6,501 nt of DNA, from assembly GCA_030614645.1 (NCBI GenBank), contig JAUWTR010000104.1, positions 1 through 6,501 on the forward strand. The letters are read 5' to 3'. This stretch comes from Candidatus Aminicenantota bacterium. GTDB taxonomy: Bacteria; Acidobacteriota; Aminicenantia; Aminicenantales; Aminicenantaceae. Below, piece by piece: positions 1-5,641 of this stretch. The position numbers and the translations under genes are program-made. The stretch's first letter is position 1. The number at the start of each line of letters is the position of its first letter. The notes beneath the pieces are model-generated. The model worked only from the letters and a program-made list of their open reading frames with translations. It had not been told where the DNA came from and did not search any database.

Positions 1-147
1 CCCGCCTCGGTTATGGCAGCTGATTTTATTGAAAAGGGACTTACCAGATACTATCTCTGTGCGGCAGAGGAAAGCGGCGATATGAAGCGGATTTGCTCCC
101 TCGTTATTCCGGTAGACTCCTTAGAATGCCCTTTTTGCCGGCAAAAT
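1..147 (-). pseudogene. Ankyrin-repeat protein relic (frameshifted, with stop)
   Basis: Seen: the minus strand read from 105 to 49 gives NEGANPLHIAAFLCRTEIV, which closely follows the ankyrin consensus (G-x-T-P-L-H-x-A-A, then a helix ending in E-I-V). The next helix appears one frame over, starting YLV at 50-42. Further on in that second frame is KSAAITEA, resembling the K-G-A-D-I-T loop of the following repeat. Before the match, KRAF and then a stop (TAA at 123-121) sit where the K-G-A-D of the previous repeat would be. Known: ankyrin repeats are protein-binding modules of about 33 residues. Inference: this is the remnant of a multi-repeat ankyrin protein that has acquired at least one frameshift and one stop and no longer encodes a product here. 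It may extend beyond the window edge. It lies just downstream of the M20 gene. The identification rests on little more than one repeat. Confidence 0.5.
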
Positions 148-211
148 CGAGTGTCTAAGAGATTTTGGCACCAGCGGAACAAGTTTGCCAAAATGGTTTA
201 CAAAGGACTAA

Positions 212-1378
212 TTAGGGGAGTAAGTTGCAATAATTTAGCGTGGTTTTATAAAGAATACCGGTAAGATCTATAACAGATCGGATATCTACCCATTCTTTTT
301 TTGCATGGAGGCCGCCTCCTTTAGGGCCGATAATCACAGTATCCATGCCCGCTTTTCCCAACAGGCTGGAATCTTCCCACCAGGGATGGCCGATGTAGGA
401 GGGTGTGTGGCCTGTGACACCTTTTACCGAATCGAACAGCTTAGTGACGATTTTATTTGTTTTGTCGATCTCATAGGGATCGCGCCACATAATTGGTTTG
501 ACAGCTGCGTTAAAGTTATCTATCCGGGCTGAGAGTTTCTTGATGATAGCATTTAATTCTGACAAGGTTTTTTCTAAAGTATCTCGGGGAAGGGTTCTAA
601 TTTCCATTTTCATTTTGCAGTTTTCCGCATAAGTAAAAGGCTCGGTACCTCCCTTGATAACAGGTATATGCAGGGAGGGCCGGCCCAATAGAGGATGAGG
701 TGATGTTGATTGTAATTTATGCGATAAGCGGTTTAATTCAGTCATGATCATACCCATGTGCATATTAGCGTCAATACCTTTTTCCGGAAGACTGCCGTGA
801 GCTGCTTTACCGGTAGTGCTGAATTCAAAAAGCCCGAATCCTTTATGCGCCAGGCAGATGTCAAGCCCGGTCGGTTCAGTGACAATGGCAGCATCAGTTT
901 GATAGACCTTTACCAGGTGTTCGGTCCCAATGCTTGCGTATTCTTCATCTGCGACAAAGGCAATGATCAGGTCTCCTTTAAGCTTTATTTTATGCTCAAC
1001 CAGTGCCTTTACCAGGGTCAAAGCGGCTGCAATACCGGCTTTCATATCTATGGAACCCCGCCCAAAGATCTTGCCTTCAGAAATCGTTCCTGAAAACGGC
1101 TCTTTCATATTATAAATCCCGACCGTATCCATATGTCCGTTAATCATTAAAGAGCGACCGCCTCCGGTTCCTTTTATAACAGTTGTCACATTAACACGGC
1201 CTGGTTCCAAATGGTGGATCTTAGGTTTAAGGTTCATGTTTTTAATGGTTTGTGCCAGGAAAGAACCTATTTTAGCTTCACCGGGTGCATGAGGATCCAA
1301 GCTAGGGTTTACGGAATTAATCCGGATAAGCTGTTGTAGGGTGTGGATTAAAAATTGGTGGTCTAATTGAATGTCCAT
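212..1378 (-). CDS. M20-family metallo-deacylase/peptidase (ArgE/DapE/CPG2-like)
   Basis: A 388-residue cytoplasmic protein (no signal peptide), the usual length for the ArgE/DapE family. These di-zinc enzymes hydrolyse an amide bond, for example N-acetylornithine, N-succinyl-diaminopimelate or a dipeptide. Visible motifs: NGHMDT (H82 zinc ligand, D84 supporting), GRGSIDMKAG (D111 bridging the two zincs), ADEE (E145 general base, E146 ligand), VTEPT (E168 ligand) and GGGLHAK (H358 ligand). H194 in KAAHGS lies in the inserted dimerisation domain (about 180-295) and matches the histidine that reaches into the partner's active site in DapE. All catalytic residues are present, so it should be active. 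The start is set by family length; I see no clear ribosome-binding site. It follows a truncated HEPN stub by 37 nt and may now depend on the MNT promoter or on an unseen one. Substrate cannot be decided: no arg, dap or peptidase partner is adjacent. Confidence 0.9.
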   Translation of the reverse strand: MDIQLDHQFLIHTLQQLIRINSVNPSLDPHAPGEAKIGSFLAQTIKNMNLKPKIHHLEPGRVNVTTVIKGTGGGRSLMINGHMDTVGIYNMKEPFSGTISEGKIFGRGSIDMKAGIAAALTLVKALVEHKIKLKGDLIIAFVADEEYASIGTEHLVKVYQTDAAIVTEPTGLDICLAHKGFGLFEFSTTGKAAHGSLPEKGIDANMHMGMIMTELNRLSHKLQSTSPHPLLGRPSLHIPVIKGGTEPFTYAENCKMKMEIRTLPRDTLEKTLSELNAIIKKLSARIDNFNAAVKPIMWRDPYEIDKTNKIVTKLFDSVKGVTGHTPSYIGHPWWEDSSLLGKAGMDTVIIGPKGGGLHAKKEWVDIRSVIDLTGILYKTTLNYCNLLP

Positions 1379-1415
1379 AAATTTTCTAAGGGAATGGTAA
1401 TGAACTATTCATCTT

Positions 1416-1568
1416 TTAGCAAGAATTCAGAGATCCCCCTGCCAAATTATTTTTAGCCTCATCTAACCATTTGTTAGTAGCAAAAATACTATTCTGTGCT
1501 TTTTGTTTAGATTTAGGAACTTTTCTTAGCAAACCCTGTTTTAAACATACTTTGTAATCAAACTTCAA
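1416..1568 (-). pseudogene. N-terminal stub of a HEPN-domain protein (toxin partner of MNT)
   Basis: A 50-codon reading frame that overlaps the end of the MNT gene by 11 nt, starting at TTG (1568-1566) and ending at TAA (1418-1416). It reads LKFDYKVCLKQGLLRKVPKS at the start, later KWLDEAKNNLAGGSLNSC. Known: HEPN proteins paired with MNT nucleotidyltransferases begin this way (LLRK-hydrophobic-P-x-SK, then a helix WLxEAxxNL and a residue pattern like YNS), and continue about 80 more residues through an A-x-F-H-A-A-R helix to an Rx4-6H ribonuclease motif. Here the frame ends just where that second helix should begin, and the next bases belong to the M20 leader with no continuation in other frames. 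Inference: the 3' two-thirds, including the catalytic motif, was deleted by recombination, so no active toxin is made. A short stub peptide could still be translated by coupling to MNT. Confidence 0.72.
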
Positions 1569-2097
1569 TGCCTTTACCGTATAAGAGGACAGAACCGAAA
1601 AAAAGAGAATTGTAAAAAATATTATCTTCTTTTTTTAATTTATTTATTTTATCTTTAGTCAAAAATAGAGGCATTATTTTATTATTTTTTCTTTTTAATT
1701 CATTTTTTAATCTTGCTAAATTAGCTTCATCGGTTTTTTTAACTTTTATCCACAAGTCAATATCAGAATCTTCTCTATTTGTTCCTTTAGAACAGCTTCC
1801 ATAAAGTCCAACTCCTTCTATAAAACTATACTTTTTAAAAAATGAAGGTTTAATTTGATTAACATTTAAGAATATCTTAATACTCTTTACAAATGAATTA
1901 TCCAAAACAGTAAATTTATTTTTATATCTTTTTAGTACTTTTTCTGACGCTAATAAATTAAAATATTTAGATATTAAACCTTTGCTCAGTTCAAGTTCTT
2001 TTGCAGTTTTATTCACTGCTACAGGTTTATCTGAAAATATAATTCTATTTATGATTCTTACTCTTTTGTTAGTTGAAAATAGATTATTTATATTCAT
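1558..2097 (-). CDS. Winged-helix plus MNT-type nucleotidyltransferase (antitoxin-like)
   Basis: A 179-residue cytoplasmic protein. Residues about 8-65 look like a winged helix-turn-helix (NKTAKELELSKGLISKYFNLL, then a VLKRYKNKFTVL wing). Residues 93-175 form a minimal nucleotidyltransferase (MNT) domain with G100-S101, ten residues, then D112-I-D114: the exact GSX10DXD signature, where the two aspartates bind metal. Known: in HEPN/MNT toxin-antitoxin pairs the MNT protein transfers AMP to the HEPN ribonuclease and silences it. The fused DNA-binding domain suggests it also represses its own promoter (inference). The usual third carboxylate after the next strand is not obvious (IMPLFLTKDK). 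Its HEPN partner directly downstream is reduced to a stub. Composition is strikingly AT-rich: bases 1861-1920 hold 11 G/C of 60, against 29 of 60 at 901-960 in the M20 gene. That points to horizontal acquisition. The start is the ATG at 2097; no strong ribosome-binding site is seen. Confidence 0.82.
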   Translation of the reverse strand: MNINNLFSTNKRVRIINRIIFSDKPVAVNKTAKELELSKGLISKYFNLLASEKVLKRYKNKFTVLDNSFVKSIKIFLNVNQIKPSFFKKYSFIEGVGLYGSCSKGTNREDSDIDLWIKVKKTDEANLARLKNELKRKNNKIMPLFLTKDKINKLKKEDNIFYNSLFFGSVLLYGKGIEV

Positions 2098-2113
2098 TTT
2101 TCATAAACAAAAT

Positions 2114-2130
2114 GTTCATAATATCTGAAC
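2114..2130 (-). promoter_or_regulatory. Candidate operator (inverted repeat) in the MNT leader
   Basis: Minus strand GTTCA-N7-TGAAC, a perfect 5-bp-arm inverted repeat spanning 17 bp. It falls between the predicted transcription start (about 2137) and the MNT start codon, a position suited to repression by the winged-helix domain of MNT. The arms are short, so chance occurrence is possible. Confidence 0.3.
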
Positions 2131-2143
2131 TAATTGTTTCCAA

Positions 2144-2172
2144 ATTGTAAACTCATCTAATTAAATTGTCAA
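2144..2172 (-). promoter_or_regulatory. Sigma70-type promoter for the MNT/HEPN transcript
   Basis: On the minus strand the -35 hexamer TTGACA (2172-2167) is a perfect match to consensus. It is followed by a 17-nt spacer and the -10 hexamer TACAAT (2149-2144, one mismatch from TATAAT). The predicted start is near 2137, giving a leader of about 40 nt to the MNT ATG at 2097. The spacer contains a TTAGATGAG copy (2160-2152). In an AT-rich region weak matches are common, but a perfect -35 with ideal spacing is a strong one. Confidence 0.7.
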
Positions 2173-2361
2173 TAGATTTATTTCAATTTCAATCCTATGT
2201 GCTTGGTTAGATGAGGGAGCAGGCCAAAGCATTTTAATTAATATCAATACGTTAATCTTTTTTTCTTCTTCTTTTTATATAACGTTATGAATTTGATGAT
2301 TTTCTCAGTATAGAAAAATTAATGATATTCTTGATTCCTATGGAAAGTAGAGTTTTATTCC
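2173..2361. other. AT-rich gene-free spacer
   Basis: No credible coding region was found on either strand. It holds the plus-strand TTAGATGAG copy, a pyrimidine-rich tract (2257-2276) and a 10-bp palindrome ATAACGTTAT (2279-2288). It joins the island promoter to the ornithine cyclodeaminase relic and is probably part of the acquired AT-rich segment. With the promoter, operator and relic described separately, the whole stretch 2098-2624 has no intact gene. Confidence 0.6.
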
Positions 2362-2583
2362 GTGGTTCTTGACCTAGTAGTTACAAGCGGTCCAATTCTA
2401 AAGCATCCGGATCCTGTAATTGAAGCCGGCTGGCTTAATGAGGTCTCGTTTGCCTGCCCTGTGGATTTTGATTCCTATTGGCAAGGAGATGCGCTCAGAC
2501 AAGCGGATAAACTCGTAACGGATGATATAGGCCAGATGCGATACTATCGTGAGGCAGGTTATTTTAAAGACACACCCCAAACT
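2362..2583 (+). pseudogene. Ornithine cyclodeaminase/mu-crystallin family relic (middle part only)
   Basis: Plus-strand frame reading VVTSGPILKHPDPVIEAGWL, later PVDFDSYW, ALRQADKLVTDD, then QMRYYREAGYFKDTPQT. Known: ornithine cyclodeaminase-family proteins (including the group annotated 'tyramine oxidase subunit B') have in their NAD-binding domain an 'ADIVVT...GP' strand, a W-L-x-x-G turn, an acidic DFDSYW-type loop and a D-D-x-x-Q-x-x-Y-Y segment ending GYF. Those proteins are about 320-400 residues; only about 74 are present here. A stop lies in frame upstream (TGA before the FLW codons) and the N-terminal catalytic part is absent. After PQT the sequence turns abruptly into AT-rich DNA and the frame ends at 2628, overlapping the M24 stop by 4 nt. 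Inference: an internal fragment left after deletion on both sides. It is the only plus-strand gene trace here, so it was probably moved or inverted. Confidence 0.75.
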
Positions 2584-2624
2584 ATTTTTTTTAATTATAG
2601 AATAAATTTAAGGAAAATAATTTA

Positions 2625-4076
2625 CTAATCTTTAATTAGGTGAATCTCCAGGGGCGGTGGATAGAAATATTCAACTCCGCTTTCAGTAGCAATGGCACCG
2701 TCATGAAATTGTAAAGATAAATATTTTCCTTCCCCCCATTCAGGCATGGGCACATAGACCCAGTATTCTAAATAGAAGTGGTGATTAAGGGGGAGGATCA
2801 TATCCCGTTGCCAATCCGGACCTAAAGGACCGATCCTGGGGGCATAAATTCCTGCGCCTGCAGCATGCATGTCAAGAGGAACCTGGGTCTTTTCAGGATC
2901 CAAGTCTTTGTTATAGATTTGTCTGTTTACATAGATAAATCCTGCTTCTTCAATTTTTCGTTTTAGAATTTCAAATGTTTCTCCAGCCGTACGCCCTGCC
3001 TTGACATTGGCTTCGATGATCTTACGGACTTTCAGGGCATCTGCCCAGGCCTTTTTGAGTTTTGGAGGCAGTTCTGTATCTTCTTCACAAAGATAACCAT
3101 ATTCAAACGCAACCTCATATATGTTCCCAAACTTCCACTCAGGATCCAAATAACAGCCGCTTTGGCAACCACCTTGTAGACAAATCAGGTCGCCTTTCTG
3201 GAGCACATAGTCATCTCTTCCTCTATTTCCGTTCTTATCCACAACAGTACGACTCCCTTCAAGATCGCTAAATTTGGTTACACCCGGCACGATTTGAGCA
3301 AACTGTCTCTCGAAAGATTCTGCAATCAGCTTACGCATTTTCTTAAATAAGGCAATCTCACTCTTTACCGGTCTTGCCAGGTAATCTGTTATAAGATATT
3401 CAGCAGAGACTATTCTTTTTGCATATTTTGTACCAAGAGCTTTGACCAATAGTTTATAGTCAGTGTAGGAAATGCCATCAGATCTTAACCTGGGAAACTC
3501 ATAAAATATGGGAGATCCCAGATCTTCCAAGTAATTTAGAGCAATACGCTTGGGATCGCGTTTAGCAACAAACTCTCCGACGGCCTTAAATCTGAAGTCT
3601 AATTCTGTTTTCGGACCTCCCGGCCATTCAGTCCCTCCCGCTCTATATAATTCTCTTAAGGGGATCCGGTTGTCTGGATAGCCTGTTAAAGGGATCTTAA
3701 TTTCCGGTTCAGCAATTATATCATAGGCGCCGCATTCTCGAACCAAATCCGAACTATGATCGAAAACTGCCCGTTCTATCCTCTCTTCACCACGGTCAGT
3801 AAATATGAAAACACCGGAATTGCTTCCTAAATTAGCTGAAACAGGGTCAGGATTTCCTTTTCTCATTACTTGAATCCACATGTCGATATTGTGCTCCCGC
3901 ATGACTTGAGGCAGGATAAGGTCAAACTTGTCTCTGCGAATCTGGTTCATTATTTCCTGAGCCTCTGCTTTGGTCATGGCTGTATCAGTTGATCCTGATT
4001 CAACCTTTTCCGAGCTACAGAAGCTCAGAAATAAGCAGAAAAAAAGAGTATAAAATAAAATTTTTCGATAAAACAT
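2625..4076 (-). CDS. Exported M24-family (creatinase/Xaa-Pro peptidase-like) protein, metal site altered
   Basis: A 483-residue protein with an N-terminal hydrophobic signal (residues about 5-19) ending LSFC-S. C20 could be a lipidation cysteine, though F at -1 is atypical. Residues about 45-235 form a creatinase-like N-terminal domain (FDLILPQVMREHNIDMW, NPDP). Residues about 240-483 form the M24 'pita-bread' domain: PVKSEIALFKKMRKL entry helix, GDLICL strand, RIGPLGPDW, LNHHFYLEYW and the C-terminal EIHLI. M24 peptidases bind two metals with D, D, H, E, E. Here the first D is replaced by Q301, the second may be D311, H404 and E437 appear kept, and the last E is H458 (QFHDGAIAT). Hydrolytic activity is therefore doubtful; a one-metal or non-metal reaction, as in creatinase, or a binding role is possible. 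A strong ribosome-binding site fixes the start. The next gene upstream is a paralogue 34 nt away, indicating tandem duplication and co-transcription. Confidence 0.85.
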   Translation of the reverse strand: MFYRKILFYTLFFCLFLSFCSSEKVESGSTDTAMTKAEAQEIMNQIRRDKFDLILPQVMREHNIDMWIQVMRKGNPDPVSANLGSNSGVFIFTDRGEERIERAVFDHSSDLVRECGAYDIIAEPEIKIPLTGYPDNRIPLRELYRAGGTEWPGGPKTELDFRFKAVGEFVAKRDPKRIALNYLEDLGSPIFYEFPRLRSDGISYTDYKLLVKALGTKYAKRIVSAEYLITDYLARPVKSEIALFKKMRKLIAESFERQFAQIVPGVTKFSDLEGSRTVVDKNGNRGRDDYVLQKGDLICLQGGCQSGCYLDPEWKFGNIYEVAFEYGYLCEEDTELPPKLKKAWADALKVRKIIEANVKAGRTAGETFEILKRKIEEAGFIYVNRQIYNKDLDPEKTQVPLDMHAAGAGIYAPRIGPLGPDWQRDMILPLNHHFYLEYWVYVPMPEWGEGKYLSLQFHDGAIATESGVEYFYPPPLEIHLIKD

Positions 4077-5396
4077 TAAATAACCTCCTTGCTCTACGAT
4101 TTAGGAATAATTAATGAATAAGATAAAGCTCCTTTTGGGGTGCAGATAAATACTCGACTCCGTTTGGAGTGGCAATTGCTTCCTCATGATCCCACCAGAA
4201 CAAATATTGGTCTTTGTCTTTGCTGAAAGGGGAGGGCATATAGAAAAAATATTCTAAAACAAAATGGTGATTGAGGGGGAGAGGTGTATTTTTTGACCAA
4301 TCCGGGCCGAGAGAACCGATCCTGGGGCCAAAATAATTCTCGTCCTTCCTCGCACGTGCTCCTTTTTCCATACCATGGGCGTCGATACTAAGATGGGTTT
4401 TTTCAGGATCAAAACCGGCGGCATAAACGGGAAAATCATTCTTTGGATTGACCATATGCAATTGGTTATCCCTAAGAATAACCCCTTGCTCTTCAAATTT
4501 TTGTTTATGGATTTTCTGTAGTTCACGTGGGGTAAGGCCCGTCTTGATAGTATCTGCCAGAATCTTATCGATTTTCAGATACTCTGCCCAGAGTTTTTTG
4601 ATTTCCGGAGGCGGTTCAGTCTCGCCTTTGCGGAGCACATAGGCATACATTCCCTGGCATTCTGCTGTGATGATATCGCCGCCCTGGATCACAGCCTTTT
4701 CATAGCCTTTAGTTCTTCCTCTTTGTGATACGCCTGTACTTCTCCGGCGAAAGACAGTTACTCCTGCCTCAAGATCTGTAGTTTTGCCCGGTACGATTTG
4801 AGCAAAAACTTTTTTTATATGTTCAATTTCCGCTTTGCGCATTTTCTTAAGGAGTTTAATTTCGCTTGGCACTGTTTTTACAATGTAATCCATCAGCACA
4901 TATTCAGATGAGACCAGCCTGCCGGTATATTTATTACCGAGCTCTTCAGTCAAGAGGAGATAGTCTGTATGCGAAATGCCGTCGTTTTCTCGGTTGTAAG
5001 TCACCCAAGGTCCCAGATCATGTTTGAAATTTACGGCAATGCGTTTAGGATCACGTGCTTCGACAAATTCTTTAAGCCCCTTAAATCGGTAATCATATTC
5101 TGACATGGGGCCGCCCACTGGTTCCTGTATCCGGATGGGATCGTAGATTATGTCGTAGGCTCCAGATTCTTCAACCAAGTTCCTCTTTTCTCTCCGTCCC
5201 CGGTGAGAAGCACCCCAACGGCGTCCAAGAACCGCCCGTTCTATCCTTTTGCCACCCCGGTCTGTGAAGACAAAAACTCCAGAGGTACTGCCCAGTTCTT
5301 CTGCGCCAAAAGGATCAGGATTTGCTATTCTCATCACATGGATCCACATGTTGATATTATGCTCCCGCATGACTTGAGGCAGAATAAGGTCAAACT
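3885..5396 (-). repeat. 44-nt near-identical block shared by the two M24 genes (3885-3928 and 5353-5396)
   Basis: The two blocks match at 42 of 44 positions, including 23 consecutive identical bases at 3892-3914 and 5360-5382. They encode the same 14 residues, FDLILPQVMREHNI. Elsewhere the two proteins differ widely in sequence and by insertions, so this stretch is much more alike at the DNA level, including synonymous positions, than protein conservation alone requires. Coordinates of this entry span both copies; they are direct repeats about 1.47 kb apart. Confidence 0.8.
4084..4090 (-). promoter_or_regulatory. Strong ribosome-binding site of the second M24 gene
   Basis: Minus strand AAGGAGG lies 7 nt before the ATG at 4076, which confirms that start and the inclusion of the signal peptide. 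Confidence 0.85.
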
Positions 5397-5595
5397 CCTC
5401 CTGACGAATCCGCTTATTCCATTCCTTCATATTTATATCTTCATATTTTAGATCATATACTGAAGATATAACGTCTTCTTCCTGAGCCTGGGCTGTGGTT
5501 TGAACTAGAGTAAAAAAGCCAAGAACCAGGAATAGGCCCAAAAAGCCCAATAAAGGCGTCTGTAGACCCAACAAAAATTTGTGTTTCTTTTTCAT
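4111..5595 (-). CDS. Exported M24-family (creatinase/Xaa-Pro peptidase-like) protein, metal site altered, paralogue
   Basis: A 494-residue protein with a clear Sec signal peptide: KKKHK, a hydrophobic core (about 15-31) and a likely cut after AQA (residue 37). It is therefore periplasmic or secreted. The creatinase-like N-domain (about 60-235) shares FDLILPQVMREHNI, MWI, NPDP and GVFVFTDRGG with its neighbour. It has a basic insert (RRWGASHRGRREKRN, about 125-139) the neighbour lacks, and lacks about 24 residues the neighbour has at its 131-154. In the M24 domain (about 240-494), the GDIITAE strand puts E312 where the first ligand aspartate belongs. The segment that normally carries the second aspartate is missing: the strand runs almost directly into AYVLRKGETEPP. 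H407 and E448 (LNHHFVLEYF) are kept, while the last ligand E is H470 (DHEEAIAT). Inference: not a normal di-metal aminopeptidase. A good ribosome-binding site supports the start. It lies 46 nt after the cytochrome gene. Confidence 0.85.
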   Translation of the reverse strand: MKKKHKFLLGLQTPLLGFLGLFLVLGFFTLVQTTAQAQEEDVISSVYDLKYEDINMKEWNKRIRQEEFDLILPQVMREHNINMWIHVMRIANPDPFGAEELGSTSGVFVFTDRGGKRIERAVLGRRWGASHRGRREKRNLVEESGAYDIIYDPIRIQEPVGGPMSEYDYRFKGLKEFVEARDPKRIAVNFKHDLGPWVTYNRENDGISHTDYLLLTEELGNKYTGRLVSSEYVLMDYIVKTVPSEIKLLKKMRKAEIEHIKKVFAQIVPGKTTDLEAGVTVFRRRSTGVSQRGRTKGYEKAVIQGGDIITAECQGMYAYVLRKGETEPPPEIKKLWAEYLKIDKILADTIKTGLTPRELQKIHKQKFEEQGVILRDNQLHMVNPKNDFPVYAAGFDPEKTHLSIDAHGMEKGARARKDENYFGPRIGSLGPDWSKNTPLPLNHHFVLEYFFYMPSPFSKDKDQYLFWWDHEEAIATPNGVEYLSAPQKELYLIH

Positions 5596-5600
5596 GCTTA

Positions 5601-5609
5601 TCTCCTTTT
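5601..5609 (-). promoter_or_regulatory. Ribosome-binding site of the first M24 gene
   Basis: Minus strand AAAAGGAGA lies 5 nt before the ATG at 5595 and supports that start, which gives a complete signal peptide. Confidence 0.8.
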
Positions 5610-5641
5610 AGGACTCAACTATTTCCAAATGTTAAGAATCA

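Larger units (their letters stand above)
1457..2216. repeat. Three-copy TTAGATGAG element, two copies extended to 13 bp
   Basis: TTAGATGAG occurs at 1466-1458 (minus strand, inside the HEPN stub), at 2160-2152 (minus strand, inside the promoter spacer) and at 2207-2215 (plus strand, upstream of the promoter). The first and third share a longer match, TGGTTAGATGAGG (1469-1457 and 2204-2216), in inverted orientation, so they bracket the MNT gene and its promoter. The second and third form a 9-bp inverted repeat around the -35 region. In the stub the element encodes WLDE of the HEPN helix, so that copy may be coincidental. They could be operators for the winged-helix protein or traces of the rearrangement; neither is established. 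Confidence 0.4.

Noticed and set aside
133..146. Perfect 14-bp palindrome TTTTGCCGGCAAAA as a terminator
   Set aside because: No loop and no T-run following the stem on the strand that would need it; it lies inside the ankyrin relic.
13..264. Plus-strand open frame of 83 codons, open to the window start
   Set aside because: It overlaps the end of the M20 gene, has no recognisable domain or ribosome-binding site, and lies antisense to the ankyrin-like sequence, which is the better explanation.
758..1115. Plus-strand frames opposite the M20 gene
   Set aside because: Antisense shadows; the M20 frame on the other strand has all catalytic motifs.
2181..2195. TTTCAATTTCAATCC resembling the end of a CRISPR repeat
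   Set aside because: Single occurrence with no repeat-spacer periodicity anywhere in the window.
2257..2276. T-rich tract as a rho-independent terminator
   Set aside because: No GC-rich hairpin precedes it on the plus strand, and no gene ends there.
2362..2628. 88-residue plus-strand frame as a functional gene
   Set aside because: The sequence is the middle of a much longer family; it lacks start context and the N-terminal catalytic part, and its last residues come from AT-rich junction DNA. Kept as a pseudogene instead.
4254..4526. 90-residue minus-strand frame within the M24 gene
   Set aside because: Out-of-frame shadow of the M24 coding sequence with no domain features.
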